The notes under the pieces are model-generated. The model ran no database searches and was not told where the DNA came from. It saw only the letters and a list, made by a program, of their open reading frames with translations. Source: Eudoraea sp. (GTDB lineage: Bacteria > Bacteroidota > Bacteroidia > Flavobacteriales > Flavobacteriaceae). From it: 11,051 bases of DNA. Position 1 is the first letter of the stretch, and every line of letters begins with the position of its first letter. The DNA lies in NCBI GenBank assembly GCA_013042925.1, contig JABDPH010000431.1, positions 1 through 11,051 of the forward strand, read 5' to 3'. A program made the translations under genes and the position numbers. Of the stretch, positions 1 to 7,310 are shown piece by piece.

Positions 1-336
1 AAGCATGACCAATAAGTATGTTTTATTGATTTTTTGCATGGATTTTTAAGCAGTTAGTATTTAATTGGGTGCATTTATGCGCGAATTAGCTTGCGAAGAT
101 TGTTTTAAATTACCCGGTAACCCAAAATGAACCAAACAAACTGCTTAGTTTAAAACGGTGCTGTAAAAATTTCGGATATAAAATGTTATAATGGTTTTTT
201 TGCCCAATCTTCCGGATTAAATGCATTTTTTTAGAGCAACTATTGTATATAAACAATACCTACAAACCACTTAGTTTCTAAAATACTGGTTTATCTGATA
301 TAGTTTTAAACTAAAAAATGCAATCAACTACAACTA
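1..336. other. A/T-rich region without a recognisable gene
   Basis: All six frames are interrupted by frequent stops and no stretch resembles a known protein, tRNA or rRNA. A few small symmetric elements are visible: a perfect 12-base inverted repeat (TTAGTTTAAAAC at 145-156 and its reverse complement at 303-314), a 6-bp stem with a 6-base loop at 241-258 (TATTGT/ACAATA), the palindrome AAATGCATTT at 219-228, and TTACCCGGTAA near 109-119. None is followed by a clear T-run in the direction needed for a terminator of the minus-strand oxidoreductase gene. I see no TAnnTTTG box here. It may be the 3' flank of the oxidoreductase gene plus the flank of a gene beyond the left edge. Confidence 0.6.
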
Positions 337-1386
337 TTATACATCGTCATAGTCTACTTTTATCGTTGCCGTTACCGGATGAGCCTGACAAGTAAGGACA
401 AGTCCTTCTGCAATTTCGCTATCAGTAAGAATCTGGTTTTTATCCATTTTCGCTTCACCTTCAGTAATTCTTGCAATACATGTACTACAAACCCCTCCCT
501 GACAAGAATACGGGGCATCGAGATCTTCATCAAGGACAGCATCTAAGATCGTAGAACTTTTATCCATACTAAAGGAGTATTCTTCATCGTCCAACAACAC
601 TTCTACTGTTGTTTTACCTTCAGGTGATATAGTTTCGGCAGCATCATTTTCGGTTGTAGTAAAAAGTTCAAAATAAATAGCATCCTCAGCTATTCCATTT
701 ACTTTTAATGTGTCTCTTGTAAGATTTATCATGTCTTCAGGTCCACATAAGTAGAATGTTTTAAATCTGGTTTCTTTAAATTTATTTTTAATAACAAAAT
801 TTATCACGGAGGCATCAATTCTTCCAAACAATGAATCATCTTCCCTGGCTCTACTATAAACAAACTGAACGGTAAACCGGTCTTTATAGTCACTTTTGAG
901 CTCTAAAATTTCATCTAAGAACATCGCTTCAGATTTATTTTGATTTCCAAAGACTAATACAAATGTATTTTGTGGGTGGCTTTTCAAAACAGTTCTGGCT
1001 ATGCTCATAATAGGTGTAATGCCACTACCGGCAGCAAAAGCACATATATTTTCCTGTTCTGGAGAGTTTTTATAAATAAACCGCCCTTCTGGCGGCATTA
1101 CCAACAATTGGTCTCCTTCGCTGAGTGAAGTATTCGCATACACTGAAAAGCGGCCTTCCGGCACTTTTTTGATACCTATTGTAATATGTTTGTTTTCCGG
1201 ACTTGAGGAAATGGAATAGGCCCGCCTGACTTCCTCTCCATTTATTTTGTGTTTAATTGTTATATACTGACCGGCCTCAAAGACAAATATGTTTTCCAGT
1301 TCTTTGGGAATAGCGAAACTCACAGCAACTGAGTTTGGGGTTAATCGGGATATTTTGTCTATTGTAAGGGAATAAAAATCACTCAT
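337..1386 (-). CDS. Ferredoxin-NADP reductase-type flavoprotein with C-terminal 2Fe-2S ferredoxin domain (PaaE/Hmp-like)
   Basis: The protein (349 aa from the ATG) is a soluble cytoplasmic electron-transfer reductase. It probably passes electrons from NAD(P)H through a flavin to a 2Fe-2S centre and then to a partner oxygenase or other acceptor. Domains in order: an FAD-binding barrel with the RxYS motif (RAYS, residues 55-58), an NAD(P)-binding domain with GSGITP (120-125) and CGPEDM (214-219), and a plant-type ferredoxin domain with cluster cysteines C295, C300, C303 and C333 in the pattern CxxxxCxxC...C. This order matches the PaaE and ketosteroid-hydroxylase reductase group. No paaABCD or other oxygenase gene is adjacent, so the partner is unknown and the paaE symbol is not justified. 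The start is ATG at 1386. A TTG six codons upstream (1402-1404) is rejected because it forms the last three bases of the likely promoter -7 box. Confidence 0.88.
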   Translation of the reverse strand: MSDFYSLTIDKISRLTPNSVAVSFAIPKELENIFVFEAGQYITIKHKINGEEVRRAYSISSSPENKHITIGIKKVPEGRFSVYANTSLSEGDQLLVMPPEGRFIYKNSPEQENICAFAAGSGITPIMSIARTVLKSHPQNTFVLVFGNQNKSEAMFLDEILELKSDYKDRFTVQFVYSRAREDDSLFGRIDASVINFVIKNKFKETRFKTFYLCGPEDMINLTRDTLKVNGIAEDAIYFELFTTTENDAAETISPEGKTTVEVLLDDEEYSFSMDKSSTILDAVLDEDLDAPYSCQGGVCSTCIARITEGEAKMDKNQILTDSEIAEGLVLTCQAHPVTATIKVDYDDV

Positions 1387-1401
1387 AGTAAAAAATTTGT
1401 G

Positions 1402-1409
1402 CAAAATTA
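1402..1409 (-). promoter_or_regulatory. Candidate Bacteroidota -7 box for the oxidoreductase gene
   Basis: On the minus strand the bases read TAATTTTG, a full match to TAnnTTTG, the -7 consensus of the primary sigma factor in Bacteroidota. No TTG is found at the usual -33 distance. Transcription would begin a few bases downstream, leaving a leader of about 10 bases before ATG at 1386. The box also explains why the upstream TTG should not be used as a start codon. Confidence 0.42.
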
Positions 1410-1461
1410 AGGATTGCTTGGGATTAATTATGAGAAATTAACTTCTCTTTGTAACAAAAGA

Positions 1462-1469
1462 TAAATTTG
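1462..1469 (+). promoter_or_regulatory. Candidate Bacteroidota -7 box for the ABC transporter pair
   Basis: TAAATTTG is an exact TAnnTTTG match on the plus strand, 36 bases before the ATG at 1506. The nearest upstream TTG (1449-1451) is too close to serve as a normal -33 element, so support rests on the -7 box and on its position in the 119-base divergent spacer. Confidence 0.42.
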
Positions 1470-1505
1470 AGGGACTAACTTTCTGGACGAAAAATACCAG
1501 CCTTG

Positions 1506-2978
1506 ATGTTCAAACACTTTTTTAAACTGCAATGGAAGTCATTTTTCAGGGCAGCTTCTTTTAAAACAAACCTGGCTTTTAAGATCCTGATGATTTTTGG
1601 GGCGCTGTATTTTATTGTCGTATTTCTGGCATTAGGGGTTGGGTCTTATTTTATAATTGAGAAAAATGGGCTGGGAGATCCATTGAAGTTTGTCAATAAA
1701 TACATCATTTATTATCTGGTAATGGATGTCTATATCCGTTATATGCTTCAAAAAATGCCAATTTTGAACATCAAACCGTTACTTTATTTACCATTTAAGA
1801 AAAGCCAGGTAGTTTCCTATTCCCTTGGGAAGACTGTTTTTTCTTTCTTTAATTGGGCTCATGCTTTTTTCTTTGTACCATTTTCTATAGTTCTTATCAT
1901 TGAAGGATACAATCCTGCAGGAGTCGTAGGCTGGCATTTAGGAATAATGGCCTTATTTTATTGTAATAATTTCATCAACATCATGATGAATAATAAGGAC
2001 AATGTTTTTTATCCCTTAGTCGCAATTTTATCAATTTTGGCTGTTTGTCAGTATTATGAATGGTTCGACATTACACTATACACTTCTCCCATTTTTAATT
2101 TCTTTTATGATATACCCTGGACTTCTTTAATTTCCTGGGGGGCTTTAATCGGGCTTTATTTGGGAGCTTTTAACTATTTTAAAAAGAATATGTATCTGGA
2201 TGCAGGTTTAGCTACCAAACATGATATTGCCAAATCTGAAGATTATACCTGGCTAAATCGGTTTGGAAACTTAGGAACGTTTCTTAAAAACGACATCAAG
2301 CTAATAAAGAGGAATAAACGATCTAAAACTACGGTAATAATGAGTTTTATTTTCCTTTTCTATGGGCTATTGTTTTTTACTAATAGTATTGAAGCTTACG
2401 ATAACCCTGTTTGGAAAATTTTCGCAGGCATCTTCGTTTCCGGGGGTTTCTTATTTAGTTTCGGTCAGTTTGTACCAAGCTGGGATAGTTCTTATTATCC
2501 TCTTATGATGAGTCAGAATATACAATACAAAGAATATCTTTCTTCTAAATGGTATCTGATTATAATAGCGACCATAATCAGTACAATCCTATCTGTATTT
2601 TATCTGTATTTTGGCTGGGATTCCTATTTGGCTGTTATTGTGGGCGCAATTTACAATATTGGTGTAAACTCCTATCTGGTATTATGGGGAGGGGCCTATA
2701 TTAAAACTCCGATCGATTTAACTTCTAACAAGAAAGCTTTCGGGGATAAGCAGGCATTCAATGTGAAAACACTTCTTCTGACATTGCCAAAATTGTTATT
2801 ACCCATCGCAATTTATGGGTTAGGCCATTACCTTATTAATCCAACTACCGGATACATTTTTGTTGCCCTTACCGGTATATTGGGCTTTGCTTTTAAGAAT
2901 TTGGTATTCAGAAAGATTGAAAACATATATAAGAAAGAAAAGTATAAAACTCTTTTGGCTTATAAACAGAAAGCCTGA
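1506..2978 (+). CDS. DUF5687-like polytopic ABC transporter permease
   Basis: The protein (490 aa from ATG) is an integral inner-membrane protein with about ten to twelve hydrophobic segments, for example near residues 27-50, 104-132, 205-224, 272-291, 347-370, 374-395 and 422-465. A conserved-looking cytoplasmic stretch, W-x-x-R-F-G-x-x-G-x-F-L-x-N-D-I-K-L-I-x-R-N-K-R, begins at W249 and separates two membrane halves. I recognise it as the Bacteroidota DUF5687 family, by memory and not by a search. The next gene, 15 bases downstream, encodes an ABC ATPase, so the pair most likely forms an ABC-2-like exporter. The substrate is unknown. A TTG directly before the ATG (1503-1505) could extend the protein by one residue, but ATG is preferred. 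Codon use looks like its neighbours. Confidence 0.8.
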   Translation: MFKHFFKLQWKSFFRAASFKTNLAFKILMIFGALYFIVVFLALGVGSYFIIEKNGLGDPLKFVNKYIIYYLVMDVYIRYMLQKMPILNIKPLLYLPFKKSQVVSYSLGKTVFSFFNWAHAFFFVPFSIVLIIEGYNPAGVVGWHLGIMALFYCNNFINIMMNNKDNVFYPLVAILSILAVCQYYEWFDITLYTSPIFNFFYDIPWTSLISWGALIGLYLGAFNYFKKNMYLDAGLATKHDIAKSEDYTWLNRFGNLGTFLKNDIKLIKRNKRSKTTVIMSFIFLFYGLLFFTNSIEAYDNPVWKIFAGIFVSGGFLFSFGQFVPSWDSSYYPLMMSQNIQYKEYLSSKWYLIIIATIISTILSVFYLYFGWDSYLAVIVGAIYNIGVNSYLVLWGGAYIKTPIDLTSNKKAFGDKQAFNVKTLLLTLPKLLLPIAIYGLGHYLINPTTGYIFVALTGILGFAFKNLVFRKIENIYKKEKYKTLLAYKQKA

Positions 2979-2993
2979 TAAATTAAAATTGAA

Positions 2994-3689
2994 ATGATTC
3001 ACTCACAAAATCTCACTAAAGTATACGGAGATCAGACCGTATTAAATATTGAAAGCCTGGATATACCCAAAGGCCAGAGCTTCGGTCTGGTTGGTAATAA
3101 CGGTGCAGGGAAAACTACTTTTTTCAGTTTACTTTTAGACCTTATTCAACCAACAACGGGTAAGGTAATCAATAATGATATACAGGTAAATATAAGTGAA
3201 GCATGGAAGCCATTTACCTCGGCGTTTATAGATGAAACTTTTTTGATTGGATACCTTACGCCTGAAGAGTATTTCTATTTTATTGGCGAATTAAGAGGAA
3301 AATCTAAAACAGACGTCAATGAACTTTTGGTCGACTTTGAAGATTTTTTTCATGGGGAGATTTTAGGACAGAAGAAGTATTTGCGAGATTTATCAAAAGG
3401 GAATCAAAAAAAAGTGGGGATAGTAGCTTCTTTTATTGGAGAACCACAGGTTATTATTCTTGACGAACCTTTCGCTAATTTGGATCCTACCACTCAAATA
3501 AGACTCAAATCAATTATAAAAAAACTGGGAGAAGACAGGGAAGTAACTGTGTTAGTTTCAAGTCATGATCTTATTCATGTAACAGAAGTGTGCGAACGGA
3601 TCGTGGTATTGAATAATGGTGAAATTGTAAAGGATATTCAGACTTCAACCGAAACCTTAAAAGAACTCGAGTTATTTTTTAGCACCTGA
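2994..3689 (+). CDS. ABC transporter ATP-binding protein, partner of the DUF5687-like permease
   Basis: This 231-aa single-domain cytoplasmic ATPase has Walker A GNNGAGKT (residues 34-41), the signature LSKGNQ (133-138), Walker B IILDEP (154-159), a D-loop around N162-D164 and the H-loop His in SSHD (H191). It couples ATP hydrolysis to the upstream permease, and the genes are separated by only 15 bases. At the Q-loop, alignment by eye to the segment before the LTPEEY stretch places Asp (D80) where most ABC ATPases have Gln. Acidic residues at this place are also seen in BcrA/NatA-like exporters, so this fits an export ATPase. The C-terminus lacks an added regulatory domain. The substrate cannot be inferred. 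Start ATG at 2994 is the natural N-terminus (MIHSQNLTKVYG). Confidence 0.92.
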   Translation: MIHSQNLTKVYGDQTVLNIESLDIPKGQSFGLVGNNGAGKTTFFSLLLDLIQPTTGKVINNDIQVNISEAWKPFTSAFIDETFLIGYLTPEEYFYFIGELRGKSKTDVNELLVDFEDFFHGEILGQKKYLRDLSKGNQKKVGIVASFIGEPQVIILDEPFANLDPTTQIRLKSIIKKLGEDREVTVLVSSHDLIHVTEVCERIVVLNNGEIVKDIQTSTETLKELELFFST

Positions 3690-3736
3690 TATTACCCCGT
3701 CATTATTCATGAATTTTTTCTTTTCTATCAGAGATA

Positions 3737-3750
3737 ATTTGTGGACAAAT
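3737..3750. repeat. Small inverted repeat after the ABC transporter genes
   Basis: ATTTGT and ACAAAT form a perfect dyad separated by GG, realistically a 5-bp stem with a 4-base loop. Flanking ATAA/TTAT bases can extend it with a bulge. No U-rich run follows, so it is at best a weak terminator or an mRNA 3'-end structure for the transporter transcript. Confidence 0.25.
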
Positions 3751-3838
3751 ATTATTCCATTGTATAATTTTAGACTCGGATCTGTATTAATCCCCCTTTT
3801 TCGACTACAATGAGATAATAATCTTAGTGTTTTTCAGT

Positions 3839-3846
3839 TAAGTTTA
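3839..3846 (+). promoter_or_regulatory. Possible -7 box upstream of sprE
   Basis: TAAGTTTA matches TAnnTTTG at all but the last fixed base and ends 19 bases before the TTG start of the lipoprotein gene. A second 7/8 match (TAATTTTA, 3765-3772) lies about 95 bases upstream of the start. Neither has a good -33 TTG, and I cannot choose between them. Confidence 0.2.
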
Positions 3847-3865
3847 CATAAGAATACCAACAATT

Positions 3866-6427
3866 TTGAAGCTACGTGTAAAACTTATTCTGGCTGGTGT
3901 TCTTGGGGGCATACTTTTTAACGCTTGTTCTACCAAGAAAGACACTTTTGTAAATCGCAATTGGCATGCGGTAAATACCAAGTACAATGTCTTGTACAAT
4001 GGCAATATTGCATTTGAGGAAGGGAGAGAGGCACTTAATATGTCATATCTGGATAATTATTGGGAAGTATTACCTGTTGAGAGGTTACAGGTTAAGGATG
4101 AAATTAAACTCGATTCTGAGAACAACAATCCAAATTTTATTATCGCTGAGGAAAAAGCAACAAAGGCTATTCAAAAGCACAGTATGGATATAAAAGATGA
4201 AGAGCGCAATCCACAGACAGATGAAGCCTTCATCCTTTTGGGCAAAGCCAGATACTTTGACCAGCGCTATATACCGGCTATTGAAGCATTTAATTATGTT
4301 TTAAGGAAATATACCCAAAGCGATAAGTTAAATGAAGCTACCATTTGGAGGGAAAAAACCAATATTAGGCTTAATAATGAGGAGCTGGCTCTAAAAAATT
4401 TAAAGCGCCTTTTGAAGTATGAACAACTTAGTGATCAGGAGTACGCGGACACTCATGCAATGATGGCACAGGCATATATAAATCTTAAAGCTCCTGACAC
4501 TGCTATTCAACAACTAAAGATAGCTTCAGCTTATACAAAAAAGTTTCCTGAGAAAGGCAGGTATTATTTTATTATTGGCCAATTGTTTAACGAGTTGGGG
4601 TATAGAGATAGTGCAAATTATGCATTTGGAAAAATTATTGAGTTAAACAGGAAATCGCCAAGGGTGTACATGATAAATGCCCATTTGCATCAAATTCAAA
4701 ATACTGAAATAACGGAGGAGAATAAAGAAGAGATGCTGGAAGAACTGGTTGATCTCGAGGAGAATAGGGAGAACAGGCCATTTTTGGATAAAATATACAA
4801 TCAGAAGGCAGAATATTATATGGCTACAGGGTCAGACAGTCTGGGAATTGTATATTATAATAAGTCCTTGAGAGCAACACAAAATTCACCTCAGTTAAAT
4901 GCCCTCAACTATGAAAATCTGGCAGAATATAACTTTGATGAAAATGAATACAAAATAGCGGGGAGTTATTATGATAGTGTGTTAACGAACTTACCAGAGA
5001 ATACCAAGAAATTCAGGACTATTAAAAAGAAATTGGATAATCTGGAAGATGTTATTAAATACGAAAATATTGTTCAATACGCAGATAGTGTAATAACACT
5101 ATTTAATCTTCCAAAAATTGAACAACTGGCATTTTTTGAAGATTATATTGCCCAATTGAAGTTAGCCGAGGAAGAAGAAGCACAAAAAAAGGAAAATCGC
5201 GCTAATGCCGGCTTTGCTGCTTTTGCAGAGACAAAGGGGGGAAAACAAAACAAAGGCAAATTTTACTTTTACAATATTACAAGCCTTGGATATGGCAAAA
5301 ACGACTTTAAAACCAGATGGGGAGAAAGGGTATTGGAGGATGACTGGCGTTGGAGTAATAAAAACACCTCCAGGTTAGTAGAAGGTGCCGGAGATGCTCT
5401 TATTGCTGATGGGGCTAATGGTTTGGAAGGAGAAATTACAGAAGAGCAGAAATATTCAGTAGAATATTATTTGGATCAGATACCAACAGATGTTTCAATT
5501 ATTGACAGTCTTAAAACTGAAAGAAATTTTGCAAACTACCAGCTTGGACTAATTTATAAGGAGAAATTTAAGGAGAATCTTTTGGCTGCAGGAAAATTGG
5601 AGAAAGTATTGGAATCGGACCCGGAGGAACGCCTTATACTTCCATCCATGTATAACTTGTACAAAATATATGAGGAATCCGGTAGTCCACTCGCCGTTAA
5701 TATGAAACAAAATATTATCCAGAGCTATCCCGATTCGAGGTATGCCGAAATTTTGGTAAATCCACAAGCAGTTTTAACAGGATCAGCAGATAGCCCTGAC
5801 GCCAAATATGCTCAACTCTATAAACTATATGAAAATCAGGAGTATTTAAAAGTTATAACCGGGGCCGAAGCCAATATAAATTTGTATACCGGAGATCCTA
5901 TTGTACCAAAATTTGAGATGTTAAAGGCTAATGCTATAGGCAGGCTGCAGGGATATAATGACTTCAAGGAAGCACTGAATTATGTAGCCTTAAACTACCC
6001 CAATAACCCGGAAGGCAAAAAGGCCCAACAAATAATTGCCGAACAATTGCCCAAACTGGAACCTAAGGATTTCTCCATGGAAATTGATTCAAAGGGAACA
6101 GCCAACTGGAAGGTTATATTTCCATTTAAAAGACAGCATGATGATAAGGCATTGGAACTAAAAACATTGTTGGAGAAATCCATTACAGATTTAAAGTATA
6201 ACAATCTGGTTTCAAAGGATATTTATAATCTGGAGACCGAATTTATAGTTGTTCATGGATTCAGATCTAAGGACTACGCTTTAGGATATGTAGAACTACT
6301 AAATAAAAACAAGGATTACAGAATTGCTAAAGAGAATTTCGTAATTTTATCTTCTAACTATAAAATCATTCAAGTACATAAAAACTTAAAAGAATATTTA
6401 AATCAAGTGTTAACCCCAAAACCATAA
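3866..6427 (+). CDS. sprE: T9SS/gliding TPR lipoprotein SprE (PorW)
   Basis: The 853-aa protein is recognised as SprE/PorW, an envelope lipoprotein needed for type IX secretion and, in gliding Flavobacteriia, for motility. In that system it helps link the PorK/PorN ring components to the rest of the secretion machinery. The N-terminus is a lipoprotein signal: basic MKLRVK, a hydrophobic stretch, then the lipobox F-N-A-C with lipidated C21. A TPR-like helical region with many A/Y/L-rich helices covers roughly residues 100-400, and more such helices follow at about 540-740. A characteristic central segment contains FYFYN (466-470), WGER (485-488) and DDWRWS (492-497). The C-terminal domain contains the VHGFRSKDYA and NYKIIQVHKNL stretches. 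The length agrees with the family (about 850-870 aa). The start is TTG at 3866: the in-frame stop TAA at 3839 and the lack of any ATG before the signal peptide leave no alternative. The bactofilin gene follows after 5 bases. Confidence 0.85.
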   Translation: MKLRVKLILAGVLGGILFNACSTKKDTFVNRNWHAVNTKYNVLYNGNIAFEEGREALNMSYLDNYWEVLPVERLQVKDEIKLDSENNNPNFIIAEEKATKAIQKHSMDIKDEERNPQTDEAFILLGKARYFDQRYIPAIEAFNYVLRKYTQSDKLNEATIWREKTNIRLNNEELALKNLKRLLKYEQLSDQEYADTHAMMAQAYINLKAPDTAIQQLKIASAYTKKFPEKGRYYFIIGQLFNELGYRDSANYAFGKIIELNRKSPRVYMINAHLHQIQNTEITEENKEEMLEELVDLEENRENRPFLDKIYNQKAEYYMATGSDSLGIVYYNKSLRATQNSPQLNALNYENLAEYNFDENEYKIAGSYYDSVLTNLPENTKKFRTIKKKLDNLEDVIKYENIVQYADSVITLFNLPKIEQLAFFEDYIAQLKLAEEEEAQKKENRANAGFAAFAETKGGKQNKGKFYFYNITSLGYGKNDFKTRWGERVLEDDWRWSNKNTSRLVEGAGDALIADGANGLEGEITEEQKYSVEYYLDQIPTDVSIIDSLKTERNFANYQLGLIYKEKFKENLLAAGKLEKVLESDPEERLILPSMYNLYKIYEESGSPLAVNMKQNIIQSYPDSRYAEILVNPQAVLTGSADSPDAKYAQLYKLYENQEYLKVITGAEANINLYTGDPIVPKFEMLKANAIGRLQGYNDFKEALNYVALNYPNNPEGKKAQQIIAEQLPKLEPKDFSMEIDSKGTANWKVIFPFKRQHDDKALELKTLLEKSITDLKYNNLVSKDIYNLETEFIVVHGFRSKDYALGYVELLNKNKDYRIAKENFVILSSNYKIIQVHKNLKEYLNQVLTPKP

Positions 6428-6432
6428 ACAAA

Positions 6433-6924
6433 ATGTTTTCTGATAACAAAAAACCTAGAACTATGAACGAAATAGGCGGACAACCCAACAGAATTGAAAA
6501 GAATACCAAAATTAAAGGCGATATAATATCCGAAGCTGATTTTAGGATAGACGGTAAACTGGATGGCAATGTAAAAACTTCCGGAAAGGTAGTAATTGGC
6601 AAAGATGGCTATATTCATGGCAAAGTAGAATGTGTTAATGCAGATATTGAAGGAAGTTTTAACGGAGAGCTTCAAGTATCAAATTTATTGGCGTTAAAAG
6701 CATCTGCCGTTATCGAAGGCACTGTAACGGTTGCTAAACTGGCGGTTGAACCTGGTGCAACATTTAATGCATCATGTACAATGAAAGGTAAAGCGGGGAT
6801 AAGCTCAAATGAATCAATTAAGACGTCAACAGGAACTAGCTCCACGAATACTGGTTCAGGTAGTTATAAGTCTGGGGTTGCCAGTGGGTCTGGCAGTAAA
6901 AGTGAGCCGGCTAAAGTTTCCTGA
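6433..6924 (+). CDS. Bactofilin (polymer-forming cytoskeletal protein)
   Basis: The 163-aa protein has the bactofilin (DUF583) architecture. A short N-terminal tail starts MFSDNKK, followed by a beta-helical core at about residues 20-120 made of short repeating strands with alternating V/I and G, as in KIKGDIISEADFRIDGKLDG. The C-terminal tail (about 121-163) is disordered, rich in Ser, Gly, Thr and Lys. Bactofilins polymerise without nucleotide into filaments that lie under or along membranes and act as scaffolds for cell shape and envelope machines. The gene starts 5 bases after the sprE stop and is very likely cotranscribed with it, possibly translationally coupled. ATG at 6433 is preferred over the internal ATG at residue 11 because the MFSDNKK start is typical of Bacteroidota bactofilins. 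Its exact role next to a T9SS lipoprotein is inference. Confidence 0.92.
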   Translation: MFSDNKKPRTMNEIGGQPNRIEKNTKIKGDIISEADFRIDGKLDGNVKTSGKVVIGKDGYIHGKVECVNADIEGSFNGELQVSNLLALKASAVIEGTVTVAKLAVEPGATFNASCTMKGKAGISSNESIKTSTGTSSTNTGSGSYKSGVASGSGSKSEPAKVS

Positions 6925-6944
6925 TCGCATCCTTATTTAATTAT

Positions 6945-7009
6945 CTGAATTAGTTCCAGCCTGAATGTATTGGGTTTAAACAGAACCCATTCTAACTTTT
7001 GGAATTCAG
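6945..7009 (+). terminator. Nested inverted repeats between the bactofilin and atpZ/atpI genes, possible terminator
   Basis: An outer 7-bp pair (CTGAATT at 6945-6951 with AATTCAG at 7003-7009) encloses an inner hairpin TGGGTT/AACCCA (6971-6976 and 6984-6989, loop of 7). The inner stem can extend by GAA/TTC across a 5-base bulge. A modest TTTT follows the inner stem at 6997-7000. The structure lies just after the bactofilin stop, as expected for the end of the sprE-bactofilin transcript, but the stem is short and the T-run weak. The rest of this 169-base spacer holds a one-mismatch -7 box (CAATTTTG, 7052-7059) that could serve the next gene. Confidence 0.33.
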
Positions 7010-7093
7010 TAATTGCGCATAATCGTAAGAATCTTATAATTAGGTCAATTCCAATTTTGGTATTTTTAAATTAGCGCAGATATCTCAATATAA

Positions 7094-7309
7094 ATGGCCA
7101 AAGGAAAAAAACAAGCTAAATACTGGCTAAGTCTTACCGGAATAGCTGTTCAAATGGGGGTGATTATATACTTAGGAGCCAGATTAGGTCAATGGCTCGA
7201 TATGAAATATCTAAACGAAAAGAACACCTATACCATAATTCTTACTTTATTTGCTGTAGCCATTTCCATGTATTTGGTAATACAGCAAACCAAAAAATTA
7301 AACTCCTGA
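7094..7309 (+). CDS. AtpZ/AtpI-family ATP synthase accessory membrane protein
   Basis: This 71-aa protein has a basic N-terminus (MAKGKKQAKYW) and two membrane helices at about residues 12-32 and 44-63. The first ends in the family pattern G-x-x-x-G-x-W-L-D (GARLGQWLD). This fits the short two-helix AtpZ/AtpI-type proteins (PF09527-like) found at the head of ATP synthase operons. They are linked to F0 assembly, c-ring formation or divalent cation supply. The next gene follows after one base, and the structural genes begin about 500 bases downstream. The separation by a promoter suggests a short transcript of its own that may read through into the atp operon. The family call is fairly sure, the biochemical role is not. 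Confidence 0.82.
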   Translation: MAKGKKQAKYWLSLTGIAVQMGVIIYLGARLGQWLDMKYLNEKNTYTIILTLFAVAISMYLVIQQTKKLNS

Positions 7310-7310
7310 T

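Noticed and set aside
1503-1505. TTG as start of the permease
   Set aside because: It lies directly before an ATG and would add one residue only. ATG is the stronger start.
2820-3002. Minus-strand open frame of 60 codons across the permease end and ATPase start
   Set aside because: It is antisense to two solid genes, has no recognisable motif, and exists because the permease 3' end is A/T-rich.
3987-4193. Plus-strand 68-codon frame inside sprE
   Set aside because: It is out of frame within a strongly supported coding region, and the product has no sensible features.
6366-6675. Two overlapping minus-strand open frames opposite the sprE end and bactofilin start
   Set aside because: They overlap each other and two well-supported genes, and have no domain features.
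7013-7040. Sigma70-like TTGCGC and TATAAT with 16-base spacing before the atpZ/atpI gene
   Set aside because: Bacteroidota primary sigma factor prefers TAnnTTTG, and such E. coli-type matches arise often in A/T-rich DNA.
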